Positions 11,161 through 18,434 of a stretch of 64,000 bases of DNA are shown here, piece after piece (the stretch's first letter is position 1; each line of letters starts with the position of its first letter). The stretch is from Actinomycetota bacterium (lineage in GTDB: Bacteria > Actinomycetota > Acidimicrobiia > Acidimicrobiales > Palsa-688), in assembly GCA_021323695.1 (NCBI GenBank), contig JAJPKN010000055.1:62001-126000 (forward strand). Direction: 5' to 3'. Made by a program: the position numbers and the translations under genes. The notes beneath the pieces are model-generated. The model was not told the origin of the DNA. It worked only from the letters and a program-made list of their open reading frames with translations, and ran no database searches.

Positions 11161-11166
11161 TAGGGT
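11161..11166 (+). promoter_or_regulatory. -10 element of the MTH1187-family gene (leaderless type)
   Basis: TAGGGT ends 8 nt before the ATG at 11175, with no Shine-Dalgarno site between. Confidence 0.45.
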
Positions 11167-11174
11167 TGCCAAGC

Positions 11175-11486
11175 ATGATCACCGCCTTTTCCATCACCCC
11201 CCTGGGGGCAGGGGAGCACGTCAGCGCGCTGGTGGCCGAGGCCGTCCGCACCGTGCGGTCGAGCGGGTTGCCCAGCGAGACCAACGCCATGTTCACCAAT
11301 GTCGAAGGTGACTGGGACGAGGTCATGGCTGTCATCAAGCGGTGCGCCGAACAGATGTCCGCGTCCGCGCCCCGCCTGTCCATCGTGATCAAAGTCGACT
11401 ACCACCCGGCGGCCGGGGCCGGGGAGATGGCCGCCAAGCTGGAGCGGCTCGAGCGCGACCTCGACAGCCCGGGCCAGCTGCCCTGA
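11175..11486 (+). CDS. MTH1187/UPF0045 family protein, putative thiamine-binding
   Basis: 103-residue protein with the ferredoxin-like fold of the MTH1187/YkoF family. It opens ITAFSITPLGAGEHVSALVA, contains GLPSETNAMFTNVEGDWDEV and ends with the SIVIKVDYHP strand. The AMFTNVEGDWDEVM core is characteristic of this family. Some members bind thiamine or a thiamine-like ligand in oligomers, but the role is poorly known. The ATG at 11175 is chosen because a TAGGGT hexamer sits 8 nt upstream; an earlier in-frame start at 11115 adds residues unlike the family. It converges on hypF, with a GC-rich hairpin in the gap. Confidence 0.75.
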   Translation: MITAFSITPLGAGEHVSALVAEAVRTVRSSGLPSETNAMFTNVEGDWDEVMAVIKRCAEQMSASAPRLSIVIKVDYHPAAGAGEMAAKLERLERDLDSPGQLP

Positions 11487-11542
11487 CCTGGCGCAGCGGC
11501 ACAGGTGGTGTACCAGGGTGCGGTCGGGCTGGGCCCCCCGTT

Positions 11543-11566
11543 GGCCCGGGCGGTTGCACCCGGGCC
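11543..11566. terminator. GC-rich hairpin between convergent genes
   Basis: GGCCCGGG and CCCGGGCC form a perfect 8-bp stem with an 8-nt loop between the 3' ends of the MTH1187-family gene and hypF. No T-run is present. Confidence 0.45.
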
Positions 11567-11579
11567 GTGCCCAATGCCG

Positions 11580-13913
11580 CTAAGTGGGCTGCTCTGGTGC
11601 CATGCCCTCGGCCAGGCGGGCGGCGGCCACGGCCGCCTGGCCCAGGCTCACCCCCCCGTCGTTGGCCGGGGCCCGGCTGTGCATGAGCACCTGGAAGCCG
11701 GCCTCTTCCAGGGCTGCAGCCGTGCGCTCGGCCAGGAGCACGTTCTGGAACACCCCGCCCGATAAGGCCACCTGGGACAACCCGCTCGCTTCCCGGGCGC
11801 GCTGGCAGGCGGCGGCCACGGCGCCCACCACGGCGTTGTGGAACCGGGCGGAGACCACCGAAGGCCTGGTCCCGGCGGCCAGGTCCAGGGCCACGGCGCG
11901 CACGAGCTCCTTTCCCATGACCTGGAAAGGTTGGCCCTCGCTGAGCGGGACCGGGTACCCCGAGGGCTCCTGAGGGTCGGCCAGCTGCTCCAGTTCCACG
12001 GCCGCTTGGCCCTCGTAGTTGACGGCATCGCGCAGGCCGACGATGGCGGAGACGGCGTCGAACAGCCGGCCCACGCTGGAGGTCAGGGGGCTGGCCTGCC
12101 CCGAGCGGGCCAGGGCCACGACCGCCTGCCACTGCCCCGGGTGACGCCTGGCCAGGGAGAGGTCGTCGGGCACCTGGCCGTCGAAGGCGGCGTCCAGGTA
12201 GGAGGCGGCCATCCGCCAAGGCTCCTTGATGGCCGCCGTCCCCCCGGGCATGGGCACGGCCTGGAAGTGGCCGACGCGCTGGTAGCCAACCAGGTCGGCG
12301 ACCAGGAACTCCCCGCCCCACAGGGCCCCGTCGGCCCCGAAGCCCAGGCCGTCGAACGCCACGCCGATCACCGGCCCGGCCTCGTCGTTGTCCACCAGGC
12401 AGGAGGCGATGTGGGCATGGTGGTGCTGGACCCCCAGCCGCTCGACCCCATCGAGGTCGAGGGCGTACTTGGTCGACAGGTACTCGGGGTGCAGGTCGTG
12501 CGCCACCACCTCCGGGCGCACGTCGAACAGCCGGCAGAAGTGCTCGACCCCCTGCTTGAAGCTGCGGAGCGTCTCGTAGTCCTCCAGGTCGCCGATGTGG
12601 TGGGAGAGGAAGGCCCGGTTGCCCTTGGCCAGGCAGAAGGTGTTCTTCAGCTCCGCCCCGCAGGCGAGCACCGGCCGCGGGCAGTGGTGGCGGACGAGCA
12701 GCGGTTGGGGCACGAAGCCCCGGGAGCGGCGCACCAGAGATTGCCGGCCCCGGACCAGGCGGGCGACCGAGTCGTCCGTGCGCACGTGGATGGGCCGGTC
12801 GTGGGCCAAAAAGGCGTCCGCAATGCCGGCCAAGCGGGCCACTGCGTCCGCATCTTCGTAGGCAATGGGCTCGTCCGACACGTTGCCGCTCGTGAGTACG
12901 AAGGGCTCACCGAGCTGGCGGCAGATGAGGTGGTGGAGGGGGGTGTAAGGGAGCATGAGGCCGAGGTAGCGGTTGCCCGGTGCCACGGAGGGCGCGACCG
13001 TGCCCGGTGGTTCCTGGCGTCCCAGCAGCACGACGGGGCGGCGAGGGCTCTCCAGCAGGCGGGCCTCGTCCTCGCCTACCCGGCAGAGGGACCGGGCAGC
13101 CTTGAGGTCGGCCACCATCAGCGCGAAGGGCTTGTCCTCCCGGTGCTTGCGGGCCCGGAGGGCGGCCGTCGCCGGCCCGGAGGAGGCCAGGCAGGCCAGG
13201 TGGTAGCCCCCCAGGCCCTTGATGGCCACCACCTTGCCCGCCCGGAGCAGCTCCACCGCCCCCTCCAGGGGGCCGGTGGCCCCCGCGGCCACCAGTTCCT
13301 GGCCGCCCTCACCCAGCAGGCGCAGCGTGGGGCCGCAGGCCGGGCAGCAGGTGGGTTGGGCGTGGAAGCGCCGGTCGGAGGGGTCGTCGTACTCCTGCTG
13401 GCAGTCGGGGCACATGGCGAAGCCCGCCATGGTGGTGTTGGCCCGGTCGTAGGGGACGTCGCGCACGATGGTAAAACGCGGCCCGCACTGGGTGCAGTTG
13501 ATGAACGGGTAGAGGTACCGCCGGTCGGAGGGGTCGAACAGTTCGGCCAGGCAGTCGGCGCAGGTGGCGGTGTCGGGGGAGACCAGCGCCTGGCGCTCGC
13601 CCGTTGCCTGGCTGGGGACGATGGTGAAGCCAGCCTCGCCTCGGACGGGCAGGGGGCGGGCCTCGACCGCCTCGATGAGCGCGAGCACGGGGGCGTCTGC
13701 CTCCAGGCGGCCCAGGAAGGCCCGTAGGGCGGCCAGGGTGCCCTCCACTTCGATGAACACGCCCGCCGGGTCGTTGCCCACCCGGCCGGCCAGGCCCAGC
13801 CGGGTGGCCAGCTGGTGGACGAAGGGGCGGAACCCGACGCCCTGGACGATGCCCTCCACCCGTACGGCCAGGCGCAGCTTGTCGTCCCTGAGGTCCTGGC
13901 CGAGGCGGTCCAT
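11580..13913 (-). CDS. hypF: Carbamoyltransferase HypF, [NiFe]-hydrogenase maturation
   Basis: 777-residue enzyme that uses carbamoyl phosphate and ATP to carbamoylate the C-terminal Cys of HypE, the first step towards the cyanide ligands of [NiFe] hydrogenase. Domains in order: acylphosphatase (VRVEGIVQGVGFRPFV, residues 17-32), two zinc fingers (C118/C121 with C140/C143, and C168/C171 with C190/C193), a YrdC-like domain (about 200-385), and the Kae1-like carbamoyltransferase domain with HHHAHIASCLVDN. The start is fixed by a TAGGTT hexamer 8 nt before ATG 13913; the frame stays open upstream but that extension is antisense to the beta-propeller gene. No other hyp or hydrogenase gene lies in the window. 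Confidence 0.95.
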   Translation of the reverse strand: MDRLGQDLRDDKLRLAVRVEGIVQGVGFRPFVHQLATRLGLAGRVGNDPAGVFIEVEGTLAALRAFLGRLEADAPVLALIEAVEARPLPVRGEAGFTIVPSQATGERQALVSPDTATCADCLAELFDPSDRRYLYPFINCTQCGPRFTIVRDVPYDRANTTMAGFAMCPDCQQEYDDPSDRRFHAQPTCCPACGPTLRLLGEGGQELVAAGATGPLEGAVELLRAGKVVAIKGLGGYHLACLASSGPATAALRARKHREDKPFALMVADLKAARSLCRVGEDEARLLESPRRPVVLLGRQEPPGTVAPSVAPGNRYLGLMLPYTPLHHLICRQLGEPFVLTSGNVSDEPIAYEDADAVARLAGIADAFLAHDRPIHVRTDDSVARLVRGRQSLVRRSRGFVPQPLLVRHHCPRPVLACGAELKNTFCLAKGNRAFLSHHIGDLEDYETLRSFKQGVEHFCRLFDVRPEVVAHDLHPEYLSTKYALDLDGVERLGVQHHHAHIASCLVDNDEAGPVIGVAFDGLGFGADGALWGGEFLVADLVGYQRVGHFQAVPMPGGTAAIKEPWRMAASYLDAAFDGQVPDDLSLARRHPGQWQAVVALARSGQASPLTSSVGRLFDAVSAIVGLRDAVNYEGQAAVELEQLADPQEPSGYPVPLSEGQPFQVMGKELVRAVALDLAAGTRPSVVSARFHNAVVGAVAAACQRAREASGLSQVALSGGVFQNVLLAERTAAALEEAGFQVLMHSRAPANDGGVSLGQAAVAAARLAEGMAPEQPT

Positions 13914-13921
13914 CGCCCCTG

Positions 13922-13927
13922 AACCTA
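13922..13927 (-). promoter_or_regulatory. -10 element of hypF (leaderless type)
   Basis: TAGGTT on the minus strand, 8 nt before the ATG at 13913. Confidence 0.5.
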
Positions 13928-14027
13928 GCGGTGCTGCCAGGGGCCACCGGTGGATCGCGGGCCCTGGCCGCCACCAACCAACGACCGAACGACCACAAGT
14001 TGCGGTGGCGCAAGCAGAGGAGGGGCC

Positions 14028-16301
14028 ATGAGGTTGCACAGGCAGGCGTGGACGGGGCCGGTGGCCGGCACCGCCTTGGGGTTGGCGGCCTTGGCCGTCT
14101 TCACCTTCAGCCCGTCCCTGGGTGCCGGCTCTGGCGGGGTGCCGGGGACAGCTGGGCCTGGGGCTGGGCCGGGGAGCGCCGGGCCGGCCCGCCCGGCGGG
14201 CAGTGACCTGGCCGGGGCCCGCCTCATTGCCTATAGCAGCTGCACCCAACTGCTGGCGGACGTCAAGGCCGAGGCCCTCGAGGAGGTCGGCCCCTACGGC
14301 CTGCCCGGCGACGGCCCTGGTTACCCGTGGCCCGGCCTGCTGAGGACGGGCGTGGCCCTGCCGGCCGCGCTGAACGGGGCCGTGCTTGGCCCGGCGGCGC
14401 CCGCCGGTGCCGCCCAGGCCGCGCCCGCCGGGGCTAGCGCGCCCGGCGGGGCCACCACCTACTCCACTACCAACGACCAGGAAGCCGGGGTGGACGAACC
14501 GGACTTGGTGAAGACCGACGGGCGCCTCATGGTCGTGCTGCGCCAGCAACCAGTGGGGGTGCAGGTGGTGAGCGTCGAGGGGCCTGCCCCTCAGCTCGAG
14601 GGCTTCATAGGCCTGCCCCAGCTCGGCCAGACCGACGGCCTGCTGCTCAGCGGGCAGTACGCCGTGGTCATCGGCACGGCCACACTGACCGCAGGCACCC
14701 CGGTCGGCCTTCTCCCCAGTGCCTCCACCCAGGTGGTAGTGGTCAGCCTGGCTGACCCCGCCCACCCCGTCGTAGCCCGGCAGTTTTCTGTCCAGGGGTA
14801 CGAAGAGGCAGCTCGGCTGGTCGATGGCCGGGTCGTGGTCGTGGTGGAAGGCCAGCCCCGGCTGGCCTGGGCCCAGCCGCAAGGGCCCGGCGCGCGGGCT
14901 GAGAGAGCCGCCCTCCAGGCCAACCGGCGGGCCATCATGGCCTCCCGGCTGTCGCAATGGCTCCCTTCGGTCACTGTGGCCCAAGGGGGTACCCGGCTGG
15001 CCCGGGCCTCGGGTTGTGCCAGCACTTACCACACGGCCGTGGGCGCCGGCCTGGGGACGGTCTCTGTGGTCTCCTTTGACCCGGCCAGCGACGTCCCCGG
15101 CCGTGAGGTCACTGTGCTTGCCAGCGCCCAGGACGTGTACGCCAGCACCACGCAGCTGTACGTGGCCACTACTGCGTGGCCGGGCCAGCCCTGGCCCTGC
15201 CCACCCGGCGCCATGTGCCCCTGGCCCTGCCCGCCCGGCGCCATGTGCATGGCTAGGCCCCAGGGCGGCGTGGCCATGCCCCAGGGGGGCGAGGCGAGCA
15301 CCGACATCTACGGCTTCGACACCTCCGACCCCACCAACCCCACCTACCTCGGCTCCGGGTCGGTGCCGGGCACGCTCATCGGCCAGTACGCCATGTCCGA
15401 GTACGGCGGCTACCTCCGGGTGGCTACCACGGTGGGCCAACCCGCCGCCGCCCCCGTCGACGGGGGCCCGGCCCGCCTGCCCGCCGGCCACGTGGCCTCC
15501 AGCCCCGGGCCGGGAGCGCCGAGTGGCGGTACCGCCCCTCGATCGGGCCACGGCCAGCCCACAGCCACCTACCCGGGCAACCCCGCCTCTTCGGACAACA
15601 TCGTCACCGTCCTGGAGCCCCACGACGGGTCCCTTGTCACCGTGAGCACGCTGAGCGGGCTGGGCGAGGGGGAGAAGATCTACGCGGTGCGCTTCGCCGG
15701 TCCCCTGGCCTACGTGGTCACCTTCCGCCAGACCGACCCGCTGTACGTCATCGACCTCAGCCAGCCGGCCCACCCGGTCCTGGCCGGCCAGCTGCCGCTG
15801 GAGGGTTACTCGTCGTCCCTCCAGCTGCTCCGCCCGGGCCTGCTGCTGGGCATAGGCCAGTCCGTGGACGCGGACCTGCGCACGGTGGGCCTGCAGCTGG
15901 AGGCCTTCGACGTCGCCCAGCCCGGCCAGCCGTCGCTCGTCTCCCGCCAGGAGCTGGGGCCGGGCGCCACCTCGGCTGCCGAGCACGACCCGCACGCCCT
16001 CTTGTGGTGGCCGGCCGCCGACCTGGTGGCGCTGCCGGTGGACGGCTACGGTGCTCAGGGTGGCCAGCCCACCAGTGCCGTGGAGCTGTGGACGGTCGGC
16101 CCCTCGGGCGTGCTGAGCGAAGCCGGGAGCATCTCCCAGCCGGCCGGCTCGCAGCCCGTCCCGCCCGAGGTCGAACGGGAAGTAGTGGTTGGCCAGGACC
16201 TCTACACGGTCTCCGAGCAGGGGGTCATGGCCAGCGACCTCGCGGACCTGGCACCGGTGGCCTGGTTGCCCTACGGGGCCGAGGGGGCGGGCGCGGCGTG
16301 A
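14028..16301 (+). CDS. Secreted beta-propeller domain protein (Beta_propel family)
   Basis: 757-residue exported protein. The ATG at 14028 has a good upstream site (AGGAGGGG), and residues 12-30 form a signal or anchor helix. The motif TTNDQEAGVDEPDLVKTDGR (about residues 147-166) is the entry signature of the secreted beta-propeller family PF09826, and repeated VVSLADPAHPVVARQF, GFDTSDPTNPTYLGSG and VIDLSQPAHPVLAGQL strands are its blades. A Pro/Cys/Met insert carries two copies of WPCPPGAMC (15,191-15,250), which could bind metal or form disulfides. The stop overlaps the GTG of the sigma-factor gene, so this is the first gene of a sigma/membrane-protein operon and may be its sensory partner or target. 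Function is inferred only from context. Confidence 0.78.
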   Translation: MRLHRQAWTGPVAGTALGLAALAVFTFSPSLGAGSGGVPGTAGPGAGPGSAGPARPAGSDLAGARLIAYSSCTQLLADVKAEALEEVGPYGLPGDGPGYPWPGLLRTGVALPAALNGAVLGPAAPAGAAQAAPAGASAPGGATTYSTTNDQEAGVDEPDLVKTDGRLMVVLRQQPVGVQVVSVEGPAPQLEGFIGLPQLGQTDGLLLSGQYAVVIGTATLTAGTPVGLLPSASTQVVVVSLADPAHPVVARQFSVQGYEEAARLVDGRVVVVVEGQPRLAWAQPQGPGARAERAALQANRRAIMASRLSQWLPSVTVAQGGTRLARASGCASTYHTAVGAGLGTVSVVSFDPASDVPGREVTVLASAQDVYASTTQLYVATTAWPGQPWPCPPGAMCPWPCPPGAMCMARPQGGVAMPQGGEASTDIYGFDTSDPTNPTYLGSGSVPGTLIGQYAMSEYGGYLRVATTVGQPAAAPVDGGPARLPAGHVASSPGPGAPSGGTAPRSGHGQPTATYPGNPASSDNIVTVLEPHDGSLVTVSTLSGLGEGEKIYAVRFAGPLAYVVTFRQTDPLYVIDLSQPAHPVLAGQLPLEGYSSSLQLLRPGLLLGIGQSVDADLRTVGLQLEAFDVAQPGQPSLVSRQELGPGATSAAEHDPHALLWWPAADLVALPVDGYGAQGGQPTSAVELWTVGPSGVLSEAGSISQPAGSQPVPPEVEREVVVGQDLYTVSEQGVMASDLADLAPVAWLPYGAEGAGAA
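15191..15250 (+). repeat. 30-bp tandem repeat encoding two WPCPPGAMC units
   Basis: Two adjacent 30-bp copies (15,191-15,220 and 15,221-15,250) differ at only a few bases and keep the frame. They duplicate a Cys-Pro-Pro-Gly-Ala-Met-Cys loop inside the beta-propeller. Confidence 0.85.
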
Positions 16302-16870
16302 ACCGCCCCGGCCGAGGTTCTCCAGCCGAGCAGGCCACGTCCGAGGCCGAGCGGCTGGCGGCAGCCGCGACCGGTGGCCCCGAAGCTGTGCGGTGGCTCC
16401 TCGACGAGGTCGCCCCGGTAGCCTACGGCTACCTCTACGCCCGCGTAGGCGGCGACCAGGCGGTGGCCGAGGACCTGCTCCAAGAGACCCTCCTGGAAGC
16501 GGTACGGGGAGCGGGCAGCTTCCGGGGCGAGTCGGCCCTGTCGACCTGGATGTGCGCCATTGCCCGGAGGCGGCTGGCCCGCTTCTACGAGTCCGAGCGG
16601 CGCCAGGAGGCGGCCCAGCGTTCGCTGCGGGTGGTGGACGGCGAGGCCAGTGCCCCCGTTGACGCCCTCGTGGAGCGCCAGGACGAGGTGGTGCGGGCGT
16701 TGAGGCGGCTGCCGGCGTTGCAGCGCCAAGTCCTTGTCCTCAAGTACGTCGACGGGCTTTCGGTCCAGGACATAGCGCTCGAGCTGGACCGAAGCCAGGT
16801 GCAGGTGCAGTCGCTGCTCCAGCGGGGCCGCGAGGGCCTGCGCCGCCAGTTGGGAGGTAGCGGTGCCTGA
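16298..16870 (+). CDS. ECF-type RNA polymerase sigma factor
   Basis: 190-residue sigma-70 family factor with regions 2 and 4 only. Region 2 includes DLLQETLLEAVRGAGSF and the core/-10 contact LSTWMCAIARRRLARFY. Region 4 is LRRLPALQRQVLVLKYVDG followed by the recognition helix segment LSVQDIALELDRSQVQVQSL. The GTG start overlaps the propeller stop (GTGA), and the 3' end overlaps the next gene by 8 bases, so the three genes are translationally coupled. The next gene encodes a one-pass membrane protein, which fits the usual sigma/anti-sigma arrangement. The inducing signal is unknown. Confidence 0.9.
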   Translation: MNRPGRGSPAEQATSEAERLAAAATGGPEAVRWLLDEVAPVAYGYLYARVGGDQAVAEDLLQETLLEAVRGAGSFRGESALSTWMCAIARRRLARFYESERRQEAAQRSLRVVDGEASAPVDALVERQDEVVRALRRLPALQRQVLVLKYVDGLSVQDIALELDRSQVQVQSLLQRGREGLRRQLGGSGA

Positions 16871-17696
16871 TTACGAAGAGCTGCTCCGGGGGTCCGACCA
16901 CCCAAGGCAACTGCCGCCCGAGCTGCGGGCCCGCCTCGAGCGGGCCCTGACCGCCCCTGCCCCCCTGCCGCAGGCCACGCGGGAGCGCCTGGGGGCACGC
17001 CTCGCCCGGCCCGCTGCCGGCCCGGGAGATAGGCACCGCCCTGAGGGCAGGCGCAGCCCCAAGGGCAGCACCCAGAGGCTATGGGCGCGCTGGTACCTCC
17101 CGGCCGGGATGCCCCGGGGGGTGGCAGCAGCTGTAGCCGCCGCGGTCGGCGCGGCGGTGGTTGCCCTGGCCGCGCTGGGGGTCACCAGCCTGGTCCGGGG
17201 CGGCCCCGGCCAACCGCCGCCCGGCCCGGTGGCGGTGCCCAAGGCCAGCGGGGCGCGGGTGGCCACCGGCGCACCTGCGCCCAGGCCCAGGCCAGCTGCC
17301 CAGGGCCCGGCGGTAGCGGGCCCGGTGGCACCCCGCCCGACCGGCCCGGTGGTGGTACAACCGGGGGCAGCCCGCCCGACCGGCCCGGCCGCGGCCAACC
17401 CGGTCCCGTCCCCGGTCCTTGGCCTCGTCCCCTCCCAGCGTCCGGTGGTGGCATCCCTGGAGCCAAGGCGCGGCCCGGCCAGCGGCGGCAACTGGGTGGA
17501 GGTGACGGGCTCGGGGCTGGCCAAGGCCACCGCCGTACGCTTTGGGGACGTCCCGGCGCCGCGCTTCGAGGTGGTCTCGGGCCGCCGGCTGCGGGCCCTG
17601 GCCCCCGCCCACGCCCCGGGCACCGTGCCCGTGGTGGTGGTCACCTCGGCTGGTCCCAGCGCCGCCTCGCCGGCCGGCAGCTACACCTTCCAGTAG
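16863..17696 (+). CDS. One-pass membrane protein with external IPT/TIG domain, putative anti-sigma factor
   Basis: 277 residues. Residues 1-80 are a charged, helical cytoplasmic part, 85-111 a membrane helix (GVAAAVAAAVGAAVVALAAL), 112-198 a Pro/Ala/Gly-rich stalk, and 198-277 an Ig-like IPT/TIG domain with PVVASLEPRRGPASGGNWVE, VTGSGL and AVRFGDVPA. The gene overlaps the sigma-factor gene by 8 bases. Position and topology suggest an anti-sigma factor with an extracellular sensing or binding domain. I do not see a zinc-binding H-x3-C-x2-C anti-sigma motif, so this would be a non-classical type. The GTG start is the only one that fits. The stop codon lies in the first of three tandem repeats. 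Confidence 0.65.
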   Translation: MPDYEELLRGSDHPRQLPPELRARLERALTAPAPLPQATRERLGARLARPAAGPGDRHRPEGRRSPKGSTQRLWARWYLPAGMPRGVAAAVAAAVGAAVVALAALGVTSLVRGGPGQPPPGPVAVPKASGARVATGAPAPRPRPAAQGPAVAGPVAPRPTGPVVVQPGAARPTGPAAANPVPSPVLGLVPSQRPVVASLEPRRGPASGGNWVEVTGSGLAKATAVRFGDVPAPRFEVVSGRRLRALAPAHAPGTVPVVVVTSAGPSAASPAGSYTFQ

Positions 17697-17749
17697 CGCC
17701 CCAGACCTTCAGGTAGGGGCCCCAGCATCGCCTTCAGGTAGGGCTCACC
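17685..17749 (+). repeat. Three imperfect ~20-bp tandem repeats, each carrying a TAG
   Basis: Units at 17685-17704, 17705-17725 and 17730-17749 share CCTTC-AGG-TAG-GG-type sequence. The first contains the TAG stop of the IPT/TIG gene; the others repeat it in non-coding DNA. Confidence 0.75.
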
Positions 17750-17817
17750 CCGGAGGTTACCCTCACCGCTGCTGTGGGACTAGCGCCGGCTGCCTATGTG
17801 ACGATGGGCCCTACCTG
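17710..17817. promoter_or_regulatory. Long inverted repeat upstream of the 2-oxoacid oxidoreductase operon
   Basis: CAGGTAGGGGCCC (17710-17722) and GGGCCCTACCTG (17806-17817) are inverted copies differing by one base. They flank most of the 151-base gap before porC and could be a paired protein-binding site or a long stem. No clear -10/-35 pair was seen in the gap. Confidence 0.35.
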
Positions 17818-17847
17818 GGGGGCCGGGGCGGTTGGGAACCTGGACGT

Positions 17848-18432
17848 ATGTTCCAAGTCCGGGTGCACGGCCGAGGTGGCCAGGGAGTAGTAACCGCCGC
17901 TGAGCTGCTGTCGGTCGCGGCGTTCATTGACGGGCGCTCAGCTCAAGCGTTCCCGAGCTTCGGCTCTGAGCGCATGGGGGCGCCGGTGGTGGCCTACTGC
18001 CGGATCTCTGACGCCCCCGTGCGTACGCGCGAACCGGTGGTGGCCCCTGATGCCGTCATCCTCCAGGACCTGACCCTGTTGCGGGTGGAGGACGTCTGGC
18101 AGGGGACCACGGCCAGTACCTTCGTCCTGCTCAACAGCCCCAAGCCCTGGGCGGAGCTGGCTGGGGCCGAGGTGCTCAGCCGTTTTGACCCCGAGCGGGT
18201 GGCGGCTGTCCCCGCCACCGAGATCGCCCTCAGCCAGGTCGGCCGTCCCATCCCCAACGCAGCCCTGCTCGGAGGTTTTGCCGCCTTGACCGGGGCCGTG
18301 AGCCTAGCCGCTATCAACCAGGCCATACGGGAGCGCTTTGCCGGGCCAGTGGGCGAGCGCAACGTGGCCGCCGCTGGCGAGGCCTACCGCATGGTGGACC
18401 TGGCCCGCCACAGCTCGGCCTGGGAGGTCTAG
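17848..18432 (+). CDS. 2-oxoacid:acceptor oxidoreductase gamma subunit
   Basis: 194-residue gamma chain of a thiamine-diphosphate-dependent pyruvate/2-oxoacid oxidoreductase, which oxidatively decarboxylates a 2-oxoacid to acyl-CoA and delivers electrons to ferredoxin. The family motif VHGRGGQGVVTAAELL is at residues 6-21 and SFGSERMGAPVVAYCRI at about 43-59, with IPNAALLGGFAALTG near the C-terminus. The ATG at 17848 is at the expected place for the family; longer starts would extend into the preceding repeats. First gene of a tight four-gene operon (gamma, alpha, beta, flavoprotein/ferredoxin). Pyruvate, 2-oxoisovalerate and related substrates cannot be told apart by eye. Confidence 0.88.
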   Translation: MFQVRVHGRGGQGVVTAAELLSVAAFIDGRSAQAFPSFGSERMGAPVVAYCRISDAPVRTREPVVAPDAVILQDLTLLRVEDVWQGTTASTFVLLNSPKPWAELAGAEVLSRFDPERVAAVPATEIALSQVGRPIPNAALLGGFAALTGAVSLAAINQAIRERFAGPVGERNVAAAGEAYRMVDLARHSSAWEV

Positions 18433-18434
18433 CG

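Noticed and set aside
13914..15995. Minus-strand extension of the hypF frame through the beta-propeller gene
   Set aside because: The frame is open only because of high GC. The extension does not match HypF, and a promoter hexamer plus the acylphosphatase start fix the gene at 13913.
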